Positions 1 to 8,110 of a DNA stretch of 47,994 nucleotides are shown here, one piece after another; position 1 is the first letter of the stretch, and each line of letters begins with the position of its first letter. A program made the translations under genes and the position numbers. The DNA comes from Dendronalium phyllosphericum CENA369 (GTDB lineage: Bacteria > Cyanobacteriota > Cyanobacteriia > Cyanobacteriales > Nostocaceae). Below the pieces are notes generated by a model. The model saw nothing but the letters and a program-made list of their open reading frames with translations, did not search any database and was not told the DNA's origin. Location: assembly GCF_016056275.1 (NCBI RefSeq), contig NZ_JAECZA010000282.1, positions 1-47,994 of the forward strand, written 5' to 3'.

Positions 1-539
1 GCAGCAACTCTTTCATCAGTGTTAGCAGGCACTAAGTCATAAGCAATAGGGATTCCATTCCAAGTTGACAGCATCACTAGCTTGTAGCCAAAATAATGCA
101 TCTCTCTGGCAGCACACCGACCAGGGGCAGCACTACAAGCATTATCACTTCTTCGCTTGTCGCGTTTGAGTCCCAAGACTGGCAATGGTTTAGTGTCGAG
201 AAGGAAATATTTTTCACCTTCCTCAACCAATTGCTCTACCCAACTGCGGCGTAATTTCTCTAACATCCCATCCATAAAGTACCGCCGATTAAATTGACTT
301 TGGTCAAGTAAATTCGGAAACCATTCCTTGTAATTTCCCCTGATAAAACCAAGAAATTGCGTTTCTCAAGGGATAGGCAAATAATCCATTACTAGTGCTA
401 GTGTCATGATTTCACTATCACTCATTCTGGCTTTCACCCCCGGTTTTAACACTGTTGGATTTTTTACTTGCTTTTCATACCAATCATCTACTATCACAAA
501 GATGGTTGTAATTAGCTCTCCAAGGTCTATGCTAGTCAT
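1..539 (-). pseudogene. DDE transposase (IS982-like), interrupted and cut by window edge
   Basis: Reading leftward from ATG at 537-539 gives an N-terminus containing VKARMSDSEIMTLALVMDYL. After 57 codons there is an in-frame TGA (366-368). The same frame then continues without interruption to the window edge with QSQFNRR, LLDTKPLPVLG and a terminal DLVPANTDERVAA. These are typical of DDE transposases annotated as IS982 or a related family; the family is from memory. The first catalytic Asp is probably in LLDTKP. The stop seems to be a single-base change in an otherwise well-kept frame, so inactivation looks recent. The C-terminus lies outside the window, and no terminal inverted repeat could be fixed near 540-600. 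Confidence 0.75.
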
Positions 540-815
540 GGGGGAAGTCTGATTTGAAAAGTGTGGTAACTTTCATCTTCTTACTTCTCCTGCCTTTTTC
601 CTAATTCACATTAGGCGTGAATTATGAATTACAAAGACAACTTGGTAGAATGCCAACAAGCCGTTCGTTAAAGATGGAGAAAGGGACACAGAGACACAGT
701 GACATAGGAATGCTTTAGCAACTCCTTGAGGTCGCGGTGTCTCTCCCTACATGCGCTTATAACGTGCCTCTGTCTCTAGTCCTTAACTCTGATTTGTATA
801 TTTTGAGATTTTTTT

Positions 816-1280
816 ATGTCAACAGTAATTTCATATCCAAATGCCTCAGATTTAGCACCTGATGATTATATAGTTATAGGTTTGGCAACCTGCTTCATCA
901 AAGAAGATGGAGAAGTTCATCAAGTGGAAGTTGTAGAACCAATTCCCTCTGCTGCTTTGGAAGCACTGTTAAAAGGTATTCCTACCTCCTATAAACTAGC
1001 TCGTGCGACAACTTTGGCATCTGTGCTGGATGGTGATACACCGCTGTTACCAGAAGGTTTTCCAGAATCAGCGCAGTTTGGGGATGAATTTGTGCCACGT
1101 GTATTTGCAGCTACTCGTACCTACAAACGTCGTGAAACTTCAAAATCTCTAATTCCTCTAGGGACGACTTACACTGATTTGAAGTATTCTATTGAGCGTA
1201 AGAGGGTGTTAAATGCTAGCAGAGTTGTTACTAAAGAAGACAACGTAAAACAGCATTCTCACACTCACAAAGTACTTTAA
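816..1280 (+). CDS. Conserved hypothetical protein, 154 aa
   Basis: I do not recognise this family. The protein is soluble, with no signal peptide or membrane segment. It has an acidic N-terminal half, including the stretch IVIGLATCFIKEDGEV, which looks like beta strands. The C-terminal third is basic (TYKRRETSKS, SIERKRV) and ends in a His-rich tail, HSHTHKVL. The ATG follows a T-rich stretch and has no clear Shine-Dalgarno sequence. The stop is 12 bp before the glutathione S-transferase start, so the two are probably co-transcribed. This may hint at a role in stress or detoxification, but no function can be assigned. Confidence 0.75.
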   Translation: MSTVISYPNASDLAPDDYIVIGLATCFIKEDGEVHQVEVVEPIPSAALEALLKGIPTSYKLARATTLASVLDGDTPLLPEGFPESAQFGDEFVPRVFAATRTYKRRETSKSLIPLGTTYTDLKYSIERKRVLNASRVVTKEDNVKQHSHTHKVL

Positions 1281-1292
1281 TCCTCAATAATT

Positions 1293-1850
1293 ATGCTGAA
1301 ACTTTATGGCGGGGCCCGCAGTCGTGCATCAATCGTTCAATGGTATCTAGAAGAACTGGCAGTGCCCTACGAATTTGTACTCCTAGATATGCAGGCGGGG
1401 GAACATCGCCAGTCCGATTACCTGAAAATCAACCCAGTAGGTAAAGTCCCAGCTATTGTGGATGGTGATTTCCAACTTTGGGAATCAGGAGCAATTTTGT
1501 TATATCTTGCCGATAAATATGGCAAAATCGCCTTGTCGCCAGAGGAACGTGGCGAACTTTCCCAATGGGTGCTATTTGCCAATGCCACCCTCGGCCCAGG
1601 AATTTTTGTAGAAGCAACTCGACAGCAGGAGACACCCCGCTTGTTAACTCCTCTGAATGAAATTTTCGAGCAGCAACCTTTTTTATTAGGAGATGAATTC
1701 AGTGTTGCTGATGTAGCAGTCGGTTCGATTTTGAGTTACATTCCCGTAATGCTGAAGCTAGACCTCAGTTCCTATCCAGCCGTGCTGAATTACATTCAGC
1801 GAATGTCTGAAAGACCTGCTTTTCAAAAAAGCATTGGTAAACATGCTTAA
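1293..1850 (+). CDS. Glutathione S-transferase family protein
   Basis: This 185-residue protein has the two-domain GST layout. The N-terminal thioredoxin-like domain (about 1-75) begins MLKLYGGARSRASIVQWYLEEL, contains the cis-Pro region GKVPAI, and ends with ESGAILLYLADKYG, the SNAIL/ESxAI glutathione gamma-glutamyl binding motif. The C-terminal helical domain carries FSVADVAVGSIL, the conserved N-capping/hydrophobic staple motif. The likely role is cytosolic glutathione conjugation or peroxide detoxification; the substrate cannot be told. At 185 aa it is slightly shorter than the usual 200-220, mainly through a compact helical domain. It sits 12 bp after the unknown 154-residue gene and is probably in the same transcript. 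Confidence 0.88.
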   Translation: MLKLYGGARSRASIVQWYLEELAVPYEFVLLDMQAGEHRQSDYLKINPVGKVPAIVDGDFQLWESGAILLYLADKYGKIALSPEERGELSQWVLFANATLGPGIFVEATRQQETPRLLTPLNEIFEQQPFLLGDEFSVADVAVGSILSYIPVMLKLDLSSYPAVLNYIQRMSERPAFQKSIGKHA

Positions 1851-1917
1851 GTAACTCCAAGAAATACAAACAAACGCTTGAAGTTGATGACTGATGACTG
1901 TCAGTCAGTTAGGTGTA

Positions 1918-1936
1918 GGGTGGGCAATGCCCACCC
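1918..1936. repeat. Hairpin repeat GGGTGGGC-AAT-GCCCACCC between convergent genes
   Basis: A perfect 8-bp stem with a 3-nt loop lies 67 bp after the GST stop and 11 bp after the end of the leftward yajQ. It may act as a bidirectional terminator. Short GC-rich hairpins of this type are dispersed in Nostocales genomes (family knowledge). There is no long T tract on either side. Confidence 0.6.
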
Positions 1937-1946
1937 GATAAATTTT

Positions 1947-2438
1947 TTAACGATAGTTTGTAAACTGCAAAGCAACAGGGTAATCTTCTTGCTTCAGCCT
2001 TTGGATGACAGTTTGCAAGTCATCTTTAGATTTGGCTGTAACTCTGACGGCATCACCTTGAATAGAAGCTTGGATCTTTTTGAATTCGTCACGAATTAAC
2101 TTGGAAATTTGTTTAGCAATTTCCTGGCTGATGCCTTTTTTGAGTGTGATTTCTTGGCGCACGCGATTACCGCTAGCTGATTCTACTTTGCCAAAATCAA
2201 AAATTTTCTGGGAGAGGTTACGCTTGGCGGCTTTTTCCCGCAGAATGGTGTGAACAGACTCTAAGGTAAACTCGCTATCTGTGCTGACAGTAATGCTGTT
2301 TTCACCTAATTCGACATTCGTCTGAGTGTCTTTGAGATCGTAACGACTTTTGATGTCTCGCACAACTTGATCGACGGCATTAACTAATTCTTGTCGGTCG
2401 AAGTCACTAACAATGTCAAAGGAATAAGTAGAGGCCAT
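1947..2438 (-). CDS. yajQ: YajQ family nucleotide-binding protein (DUF520/UPF0234)
   Basis: The 163-residue length matches the family. The N-terminus, [23 protein letters not shown], is the characteristic YajQ start. The rest fits two ferredoxin-like halves: [25 protein letters not shown], then [66 protein letters not shown]. Family members bind nucleotides or RNA, and the Xanthomonas homologue binds cyclic di-GMP; cyanobacterial function is not established. It is cytosolic. The gene stands alone and converges with the GST gene. The next feature upstream is the 158-bp MITE-like element starting 55 bp away, so its promoter must lie in or next to that element. Confidence 0.92.
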   Translation of the reverse strand: MASTYSFDIVSDFDRQELVNAVDQVVRDIKSRYDLKDTQTNVELGENSITVSTDSEFTLESVHTILREKAAKRNLSQKIFDFGKVESASGNRVRQEITLKKGISQEIAKQISKLIRDEFKKIQASIQGDAVRVTAKSKDDLQTVIQRLKQEDYPVALQFTNYR

Positions 2439-2492
2439 AAAAATGTTGGGTTTGAGAGGTTGGATTTTGAATAGGGATAAAAACTAGGTATG

Positions 2493-2650
2493 AGACTTGT
2501 TGCAGAAGTTGAGAAAAGGTAAGGAGGCAAGAAAAGCTTCGTTTTGGGCAAGAGTCAAAGGGAAAAATTCCTTATCTTTCCCTTTTTACCCCTGTTCTTA
2601 ACCTTAGTTCTTTCCCTACTTATTACCAAAAGTACTTTTGCAAAAAGTCT
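2493..2650. mobile_element. 158-bp MITE-like element with 17-bp inverted termini
   Basis: The left end AGACTTGTTGCAGAAGT (2493-2509) and the right end ACTTTTGCAAAAAGTCT (2634-2650) are inverted repeats matching at 15 of 17 positions. The 124 bp between them has no open frame. The same terminus, AGACCTCTTGCAAAAGT, occurs at 47684-47700 at the end of the IS5-like element, so this is probably a non-autonomous derivative moved by that transposase family. I could not define a target duplication. It lies directly upstream of yajQ. Confidence 0.6.
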
Positions 2651-2672
2651 ATTGGGAATAGTCCCAATTTTT
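2651..2672 (+). terminator. Terminator-like hairpin with T run
   Basis: A 7-bp stem (ATTGGGA/TCCCAAT, loop ATAG) is followed directly by a run of T residues on the + strand. It abuts the right end of the MITE-like element. No rightward gene reads into it, so it may only stop stray transcription. Confidence 0.4.
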
Positions 2673-3026
2673 AATTCCTAATCACGCCAGTTTGTCAGGG
2701 CGGAGAATACCCCCCTTTAGGTGACGCTCCTGCGTCGAAGAGCGCTCTTGCTAACAGCAGTTTTTCATGAGGAACTGCTTTATCGCAAGCAACTGACTCC
2801 CCAGTTCTTAATCCCCAATTACGAAAATCAGAGTGGCATAACCAAGGGGGCTAATGCCAAACGCGAACCTCCTTTGGAGGAGCTTTGCTAACGCACAGTA
2901 TATTCACAATATAGAAAATAGAGTATAGAAAACGATCCACAACAAAAGCGATGTCTCAGGACTCGCCGCTACCTTATCCTAGTTCATAGTCTGTAGTCAG
3001 TAAATTTTTGACTATACGACTCTTGA

Positions 3027-3530
3027 CTAGTCAAAGTAAAAAAGCGTTACCACTTTTCTTTGTTCTTCTGCATCTCCACAAGTTTGTAGTAGAGTGCGAC
3101 TGTCATGAAATGCAAAGCAAATCAGTTGTTGACAGCGAGAGACAATCTCCTTATTACAAAGGTAACTAGCTTCAGCGAGGGATAAACTATCATTGCCGGG
3201 ATTTTCTACTAGATGCATTACCTGTTCTAGTTGCTGGCGCGATTCATTGGGTTGGCGTTCTAAGCTTTGGGGTAGAATCACCGTCAACAAATTGGGGTCA
3301 GCTCGCATTGCTCCCTTGATAGCAGCTGAATTAGTACCTGTAGCACCAGAGGTGATGATCCGATTGCCTGATAAAACTAGAGCATAGGTCATCATTTCAA
3401 TCAGATTCTGATGCGTAATTGGCACATGACGGGAACCCAGCAAGGCTATTCGCTTAGAACCTGTTTGCTGGATTGTCGCCAGTTCTTGCGCTAATGTGTC
3501 GAGGTTGATGAGGTCTATTGACTGGCTCAA
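3027..3530 (-). CDS. DprA-like/SLOG-domain protein
   Basis: This 167-residue protein has a single Rossmann-like SLOG fold. The first strand and loop are RIALLGSRHVPITHQ. A Gly-rich nucleotide-binding loop follows in RIITSGATGTNSAAIKGA, with LLTVILPQSLERQP after it. Cyanobacterial proteins of this type are annotated as DNA recombination-mediator protein A for their likeness to the DprA core; no DNA-processing role is shown. It lacks the extra SAM and winged-helix domains of full DprA. The only in-frame start that keeps the conserved N-terminus is TTG at 3530; an ATG 10 bp upstream is out of frame. It is leftward, 324 bp downstream of the P-loop/DRTGG gene. Confidence 0.75.
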   Translation of the reverse strand: MSQSIDLINLDTLAQELATIQQTGSKRIALLGSRHVPITHQNLIEMMTYALVLSGNRIITSGATGTNSAAIKGAMRADPNLLTVILPQSLERQPNESRQQLEQVMHLVENPGNDSLSLAEASYLCNKEIVSRCQQLICFAFHDSRTLLQTCGDAEEQRKVVTLFYFD

Positions 3531-3637
3531 AGATGGACATAATCAGATTAAACAACCCAGATATTTTACCAAACAGAGTGTAGATAAGAAGCGAACCTGA
3601 GTTAGACATTGTTACAATTTTTAGAGCAATTGCCTCA

Positions 3638-3672
3638 GTAATTCGTAATGCGTAATTCGTAATTCGTAATTA
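3638..3672. repeat. Heptanucleotide tandem repeat (AATTCGT type)
   Basis: About five consecutive copies of a 7-bp unit, AATTCGT/AATGCGT, lie in the 324-bp gap between the SLOG gene and the P-loop/DRTGG gene. This is the short tandemly repeated repetitive (STRR) type known from heterocystous cyanobacteria. The rest of the gap (3531-3854) shows no gene. Confidence 0.7.
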
Positions 3673-3854
3673 AAGCACCAGAATTAGACTAGGTACAGGT
3701 GGTTTCCAGTACTTATTCTGTTTTACGAATTTCAATTTATTAGTTTCTCAAAAACGTGGGGAACAGCACGCTGTCGCCTAGGAGGTGACAGCGAACTATC
3801 TTTGCTTTTACTAGCAACATCGCCTTCATTTATGGCTCGTTGGAGTCAATGAGG

Positions 3855-4949
3855 CTAAGGTAAAGCGGCTGCGGGAGTTAAGCCTAGTTTAGATAACAGG
3901 CGGTCAATGTCAAAATGCTCTGTCATTAACTGGCGAATGCACTGAACTTTAATCGGTTCGTGAAGGCGTACTTGACCAAAAGTGCGGTCAACAATTTCTA
4001 CAGTGGTTAGGGTATCCAAGTCAACAGACAAAATGGGGATTTCTAGTTCTTCAGCGCGACTGAGAATGAATGGAGGAGGTGGCAGTTGTCCGGTGAGGAT
4101 CAGGCATTGGGTAGAAGTTTCCAAAGCAGCTTGCTGGATTTCTACGCGATCGCCTCCTGTCACCACTGCCATATTCCGGCGTTTGCGAAAATACTTGACA
4201 GCCGCATTCACATTCATCGCCCCAATTGCCAAACTTTCTACCAGCAAATCTAAGCGATCGCCACGACAAAGAACGTCGGCGTTTAACTGCTTTACTAGTT
4301 CGCCAACGCTGACACTACGCAGCAAGTCACTTTTTGGCAGCGTTGCTAGCACAGGAATACCTTGCTGTTCCAAAAACGGACGTATGAGTTTGTTAACCGT
4401 TTCTATTTGGGCAGTAGGGATATCATTGATTGCAACTCCAATCAAGCGATCGCCTACACGCTGTTTAGCAGACAATAGCGACTCAACAGACTGTAACGAT
4501 TTGTATCGCGCTACCAACAACACAGCAGCATCTAACACTTCAGTTACTTGCAGTAAAGACAAATCGAACAGATTACCTTCTGCTAGATCGCCAGACCCCT
4601 CTAGCAACACTAAATCTCCTTGAGAAATTTGCAAATATTGCTGTATTAGGGACTGCCGATAATCAGTTTTATCTTCACCGCTGAGGCGTTTTTGCACGCT
4701 GACTTCATTCAAAGCAAGCAAAGTGGGAGCAACGCGGTTTGCCGAAAGGTTGAGACTATGAGTAACAAACTGGACATCATCCTCAACTACGGTTTTGCCA
4801 GATGCACTAAAAGAAGTGCCTAGCGGTTTGCCATAGCCAATATCCAGTCCTTTTTGCTGTAGCTGATGAGACAAACCCAGGACAGTTGCAGATTTACCAC
4901 TGTAAGCCTCGGTTGAGCCAATCAGCAAATATTTAGCAGACTTTGGCAC
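3855..4949 (-). CDS. Phosphotransacetylase-family P-loop/DRTGG protein
   Basis: In this 364-residue protein, residues 1-210 form a dethiobiotin-synthetase/CobQ-like P-loop domain: LLIGSTEAYSGKSATVLGL near the N-terminus carries the Walker A-type GxxxxGKS, and VLLEGSGDL is a later motif. Residues about 215-340 match the DRTGG domain found with phosphotransacetylases and CBS proteins (VAVVTGGDRVEIQQAAL, LILTGQLPPPPFIL). The catalytic PTA domain itself is absent, so the usual label of phosphotransacetylase family does not mean acetyltransferase activity. The start is GTG at 4949, with AGGAG seven bases upstream; the nearby ATG at 4953 is out of frame. A sensor or ligand-binding ATPase role is possible. 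Confidence 0.8.
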   Translation of the reverse strand: MPKSAKYLLIGSTEAYSGKSATVLGLSHQLQQKGLDIGYGKPLGTSFSASGKTVVEDDVQFVTHSLNLSANRVAPTLLALNEVSVQKRLSGEDKTDYRQSLIQQYLQISQGDLVLLEGSGDLAEGNLFDLSLLQVTEVLDAAVLLVARYKSLQSVESLLSAKQRVGDRLIGVAINDIPTAQIETVNKLIRPFLEQQGIPVLATLPKSDLLRSVSVGELVKQLNADVLCRGDRLDLLVESLAIGAMNVNAAVKYFRKRRNMAVVTGGDRVEIQQAALETSTQCLILTGQLPPPPFILSRAEELEIPILSVDLDTLTTVEIVDRTFGQVRLHEPIKVQCIRQLMTEHFDIDRLLSKLGLTPAAALP

Positions 4950-5260
4950 ACATGCACTCCTAATTTCAAAAGGAAGTAGAACCCAGCTAGGTGTTTCCTC
5001 ATTTTAGTTTGTTCCGACAGAAGCCTCGCACTCTCAAAAGGTGGCGTTTTCCTAAGAAAGAACTTTTTCAAGTTACATTATTATCTAAAGTCATAAATAT
5101 TTATACTATTTTGCTAATTATCACTTGGTATTTAAAATATCGTTTTTATATTTTTAGACTCAAGCTATCTATAGAGCTATTAAATATTCTATAAGCCTCA
5201 AACAAGGGTTTCACAAGTCGTATAAGGGTAGAATTTACCCTTACACTTCTAATTAACTGC

Positions 5261-5635
5261 TTATTCGTCTATACGCAGCAGCTTGCGGTAGAAAGATTGG
5301 GAAAAATCTGTCACGCGATACCGTTTATAGTTTTCCATAAGTTCAATTAAAAAACTTATAAATTCAAAACTTGCCATCATCACTTCATAGCTGAGGTCAG
5401 CATTGCCATCAAACTGCATTCGGCAACGCGTTAAGTCTGAAGGTAAGGTAGCAACATTCCAAGAGGCGACAAAGGGAATATTTTCACTTGCTTCTATTTT
5501 GCGGTGTCCCTCCAAAACGCCTTTTTGATAGAGACTGATGGCAAAAGGCAAGAAATTGCGCTTCGCACCTTGAATGTAAGGTAGGTAAACGTTTGCTTGT
5601 TGTTGAGTAGCAGGCTGTAGTTGCTCAATAGACAT
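5261..5635 (-). CDS. Conserved hypothetical protein, 124 aa
   Basis: I do not recognise the family. The protein is soluble and appears mostly helical, with no signal peptide or membrane helix. Notable stretches are LPFAISLYQKGVLEGHRKIEA, SDLTRCRMQFDGNADLSYEVMMASFEFISFLIELMENYKRY and a basic C-terminal SQSFYRKLLRIDE. The composition and an ATG followed by an uninterrupted frame support a real gene. It is flanked upstream by repeat-rich DNA. The downstream stretch towards the P-loop/DRTGG gene (4950-5260, 311 bp) is very AT-rich and shows nothing identifiable. Confidence 0.65.
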   Translation of the reverse strand: MSIEQLQPATQQQANVYLPYIQGAKRNFLPFAISLYQKGVLEGHRKIEASENIPFVASWNVATLPSDLTRCRMQFDGNADLSYEVMMASFEFISFLIELMENYKRYRVTDFSQSFYRKLLRIDE

Positions 5636-6168
5636 CTTTGAATATTCCTCAAGTTAGTTGACAACTGGGGATATTAGTGGATGTCAATAGTATTCCCAGA
5701 AAATATGTCCAAAGCACAGGGTAAGCGGGGGAGCAGGGGAACAGGGGAGCAGGGGGAATAACAACTAACTATTGTACAGACGCGATTAATGAGCCAGCGC
5801 GTTGCGGGGGTTCCCCCCGTTGTAGCGACTGGTGTCGCGTCTCTACGACAAATGACCAATTACTGAAGTTACTGCTAAGAAATATTAAAATGTCGGTTAC
5901 AATAAGGCTGCATTGGCTTTTATTGAAGCTGGGACAATAACATCGAAAATCTCTGTTATCAGGCGATTCGCGTTGTGATTGTAATTTATCCCAACACTTA
6001 GCTATTGCTAGCTTGCTACTACTTTGACCAATCCAAAATTCTTAAGGAGTGGAACACCAGCAATTTCTGGGGTTGATAAAAGTGTGTGAAAGCAGCTCGG
6101 TTCAGTGTTACCCGATTCTCAGCTTCTTGATGATGTATAAAAATACTGGTTTTTAAATCAAATAAACT
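5636..6168. other. 533-bp divergent intergenic region with repeats
   Basis: This lies between the leftward 124-residue gene and the rightward GT2 gene. It contains a purine-rich tandem run of GGGGAGCA/GGGGAACA units (about 5727-5757) and a split copy of the dispersed GACGCGATTAATCGCGTC hairpin family (about 5779-5850) interrupted by a GGGGGTTCCCCCC hairpin. The promoter of the GT2 gene should lie in the AT-rich 5880-6168 part. No credible gene is present. Confidence 0.55.
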
Positions 6169-7572
6169 ATGCCAGCGAATTCCTGGCCGGAAAACGATTA
6201 TTACGACGAGCTTGACCCACTTAACTCCTTATTGTCCGACCTATCGGCAGATGAGGAGTCAGTTGTAGAGACACAGGATATTTCTCTACCATCCCGGTTT
6301 CAAGGACGTAGACGCAAAGCCGCTCTAGTGTTAACTATGGTTTGGAGTGGCACGATCGCGCTGCATTTAGCTTCTTGGGGTTTTATATTTGTACTCGGAC
6401 TCACTGTTGTACTAGGACTTCATGCCTTAGAGGTTATATTTGCCAGACCCCGCCACTATTCCAAAGAAGTACAGGGAGATTTACCCTCTGTATCTGTATT
6501 AGTGGCAGCCAAAAATGAGGATGCAGTAATTAGTAGATTAGTCAAGAGTCTTTGTAGTTTAGAATATCCAAATGGGCAATACGAAGTATGGATAATTGAC
6601 GATAACAGTACCGATAAAACACCGCAGTTGTTAGCAGAACTAGCGCAGGAATACAACCAATTGAAGGTTTTCAGGCGTTCCGCCCAAGCTACTGGTGGAA
6701 AGTCAGGAGCGTTGAATGAGGTTTTACCACTTACCAAGGGGGAAGTGATAGCAGTTTTTGATGCTGATGCCCAAGTGCCATCAGATTTACTGCTACAAGT
6801 AGTACCTTTATTTCAACGAGAAAATGTCGGAGCAGTACAAGTACGAAAAGCGATCGCTAACGCCAAAGAAAATTTCTGGACTAAGGGACAGATGGCAGAA
6901 ATGGCGCTGGATACGTGGTTACAGAAACAGCGTATTGCGATCGCGGGAATTGGCGAACTGCGAGGTAACGGTCAATTTGTCCGACGTACAGCCTTGGAGA
7001 GTTGCGGGGGGTGGAATGAAGAAACCATCACCGATGATTTGGATATGACTTTCCGGTTACATCTCGATAACTGGGATATTGAGTGTACATTCCACCCAGC
7101 CGTGCAGGAAGAAGGCGTAACAAATGCGATCGCTCTTTGGCATCAGCGCAACCGTTGGGCAGAAGGCGGCTATCAGCGCTATTTAGATTACTGGAATCTG
7201 ATTATCAAAAACCGCATGGGTAGGCGGAAAACTTGGGATTTACTAATGTTTATGTTGATTATGTATATCATCCCGACAGCAGCAATCCCAGATTTATTAA
7301 TGTCGATAGTGCGGCATCGTCTACCAATTTTAAGTCCAGTAACCAGTTTGTCTTTAACTATGTCGGTTGTCGGTATGTTTGCCGGACTCAAGCGCATACG
7401 TCAAGAGCAAAAATTCAATCTTGCAACAACTTTTCTAGTAATGCTTCAGACGCTACGTGGCACTTTATATATGTTCCACTGGTTAATAGTCATGAGCAGT
7501 ACTACCGCCCGGATGTCCGTCAGACCAAAACGTTTGAAATGGGTGAAGACGGTACATTCAGGAAGTGGATAG
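6169..7572 (+). CDS. mgdA: GT2 membrane glycosyltransferase, probable monoglucosyldiacylglycerol synthase
   Basis: In this 467-residue protein two membrane helices (about 51-71 and 72-90) precede a GT2 catalytic domain with IIDDNSTD (D144, D145), the DADAQVP metal site (D198, D200), TDDLD (289-292) and QRNRW (326-330), the D,D,D,Q(R)xRW set of processive-type GT2 enzymes. Three further helices lie at about 355-380, 388-408 and 418-445. Length, topology and motif spacing match my memory of the cyanobacterial Sll1377/MgdA type, which moves glucose from UDP-glucose to diacylglycerol as the first step of galactolipid synthesis. Another beta-glycan synthase cannot be ruled out. It is monocistronic, with a strong terminator 25 bp after its stop. 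Confidence 0.72.
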   Translation: MPANSWPENDYYDELDPLNSLLSDLSADEESVVETQDISLPSRFQGRRRKAALVLTMVWSGTIALHLASWGFIFVLGLTVVLGLHALEVIFARPRHYSKEVQGDLPSVSVLVAAKNEDAVISRLVKSLCSLEYPNGQYEVWIIDDNSTDKTPQLLAELAQEYNQLKVFRRSAQATGGKSGALNEVLPLTKGEVIAVFDADAQVPSDLLLQVVPLFQRENVGAVQVRKAIANAKENFWTKGQMAEMALDTWLQKQRIAIAGIGELRGNGQFVRRTALESCGGWNEETITDDLDMTFRLHLDNWDIECTFHPAVQEEGVTNAIALWHQRNRWAEGGYQRYLDYWNLIIKNRMGRRKTWDLLMFMLIMYIIPTAAIPDLLMSIVRHRLPILSPVTSLSLTMSVVGMFAGLKRIRQEQKFNLATTFLVMLQTLRGTLYMFHWLIVMSSTTARMSVRPKRLKWVKTVHSGSG

Positions 7573-7597
7573 TAGTATCTGCGGGTAATTAAAAATT

Positions 7598-7641
7598 AAA
7601 AATGCAAAATTCAAATTTATTGTTTTGAATTTTGCATTTTT
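7598..7641 (+). terminator. Strong rho-independent terminator
   Basis: A perfect 18-bp inverted repeat (7598-7615 with 7624-7641) has an 8-nt loop, and its 3' arm runs into a T7 tract (7637-7643). It lies 25 bp downstream of the GT2 stop codon. Confidence 0.85.
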
Positions 7642-8110
7642 TTATTCCACATTTCGCACTCGTAATTGGCACAGGGGACTGATATCATGTCCACCTAAAT
7701 AGTTACGATAAGAGTGACGCGGTGAATTTTTAATTGTAAGTGATTTACCGGTCATGATATGACAAATAAAAAACATCCCGTCGCTTTTGAAGCCGGGGAA
7801 GCTGGCGGCCGGAGGGCGATCGCTTCTCGATCGAAAGCAGTAGACCTATGAGCAAAAGTTCTTTTTACACTCTTGTGGTCAAAGGGACTCATCTTTATTG
7901 GGGAAGGTGGGGCCCCCTCTGGGGATAAGGGGCGAGGGAAAATAACAAACCTTTTTCCTGACTTCTGCAAGAAGTCTAGTATTTACTTCAGTCCAGCTAT
8001 CAAACTCATGAATCAACACTAGCAGGGGAATAATTCTTGATGAAAGATAGACTTTAGTTTTGGGAACACTAAATCTATCAATTATCAGCAGACGCAGCAG
8101 GAATTGGTCG
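7642..8110. other. 469-bp intergenic region; solo IS-end-like motif
   Basis: No credible gene is present. The motif ACTTCTGCAAGAAGTCT at 7961-7977 matches the reverse complement of the left end of the 158-bp element near 2.5 kb at 16 of 17 positions, so it looks like a solo relic of that element family. A HIP1-like GCGATCGC occurs near 7817. The TPR gene promoter presumably lies in 7980-8110. Confidence 0.5.

Larger units (their letters stand above)
2439..3026. other. 588-bp gene-free stretch with repeats
   Basis: Besides the MITE-like element and the hairpin at 2651, it holds short dispersed hairpins: GACGC-TCCT-GCGTC (2723-2736), the palindrome AAGAGCGCTCTT (2738-2749) and CCTCC-TTT-GGAGG (2868-2880). 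No frame of credible length or composition was found. The sequence looks like a collection of repeat debris between two leftward genes. Confidence 0.6.

Noticed and set aside
4991-5194. Rightward 67-codon frame rich in Ile, Phe and Lys
   Set aside because: Composition simply follows the AT-rich spacer and there is no start context.
5674-5859. Leftward 61-codon frame
   Set aside because: It runs through GGGGAGCA repeats and the GACGCG hairpin family.
7752-7970. Leftward 72-codon frame
   Set aside because: Pro/Ser-rich translation of repeat DNA with no homology that I can recognise.
8060-8110. TTG start for the TPR gene adding 17 residues
   Set aside because: The ATG at 8111 has AGGA upstream and the extension looks non-coding.
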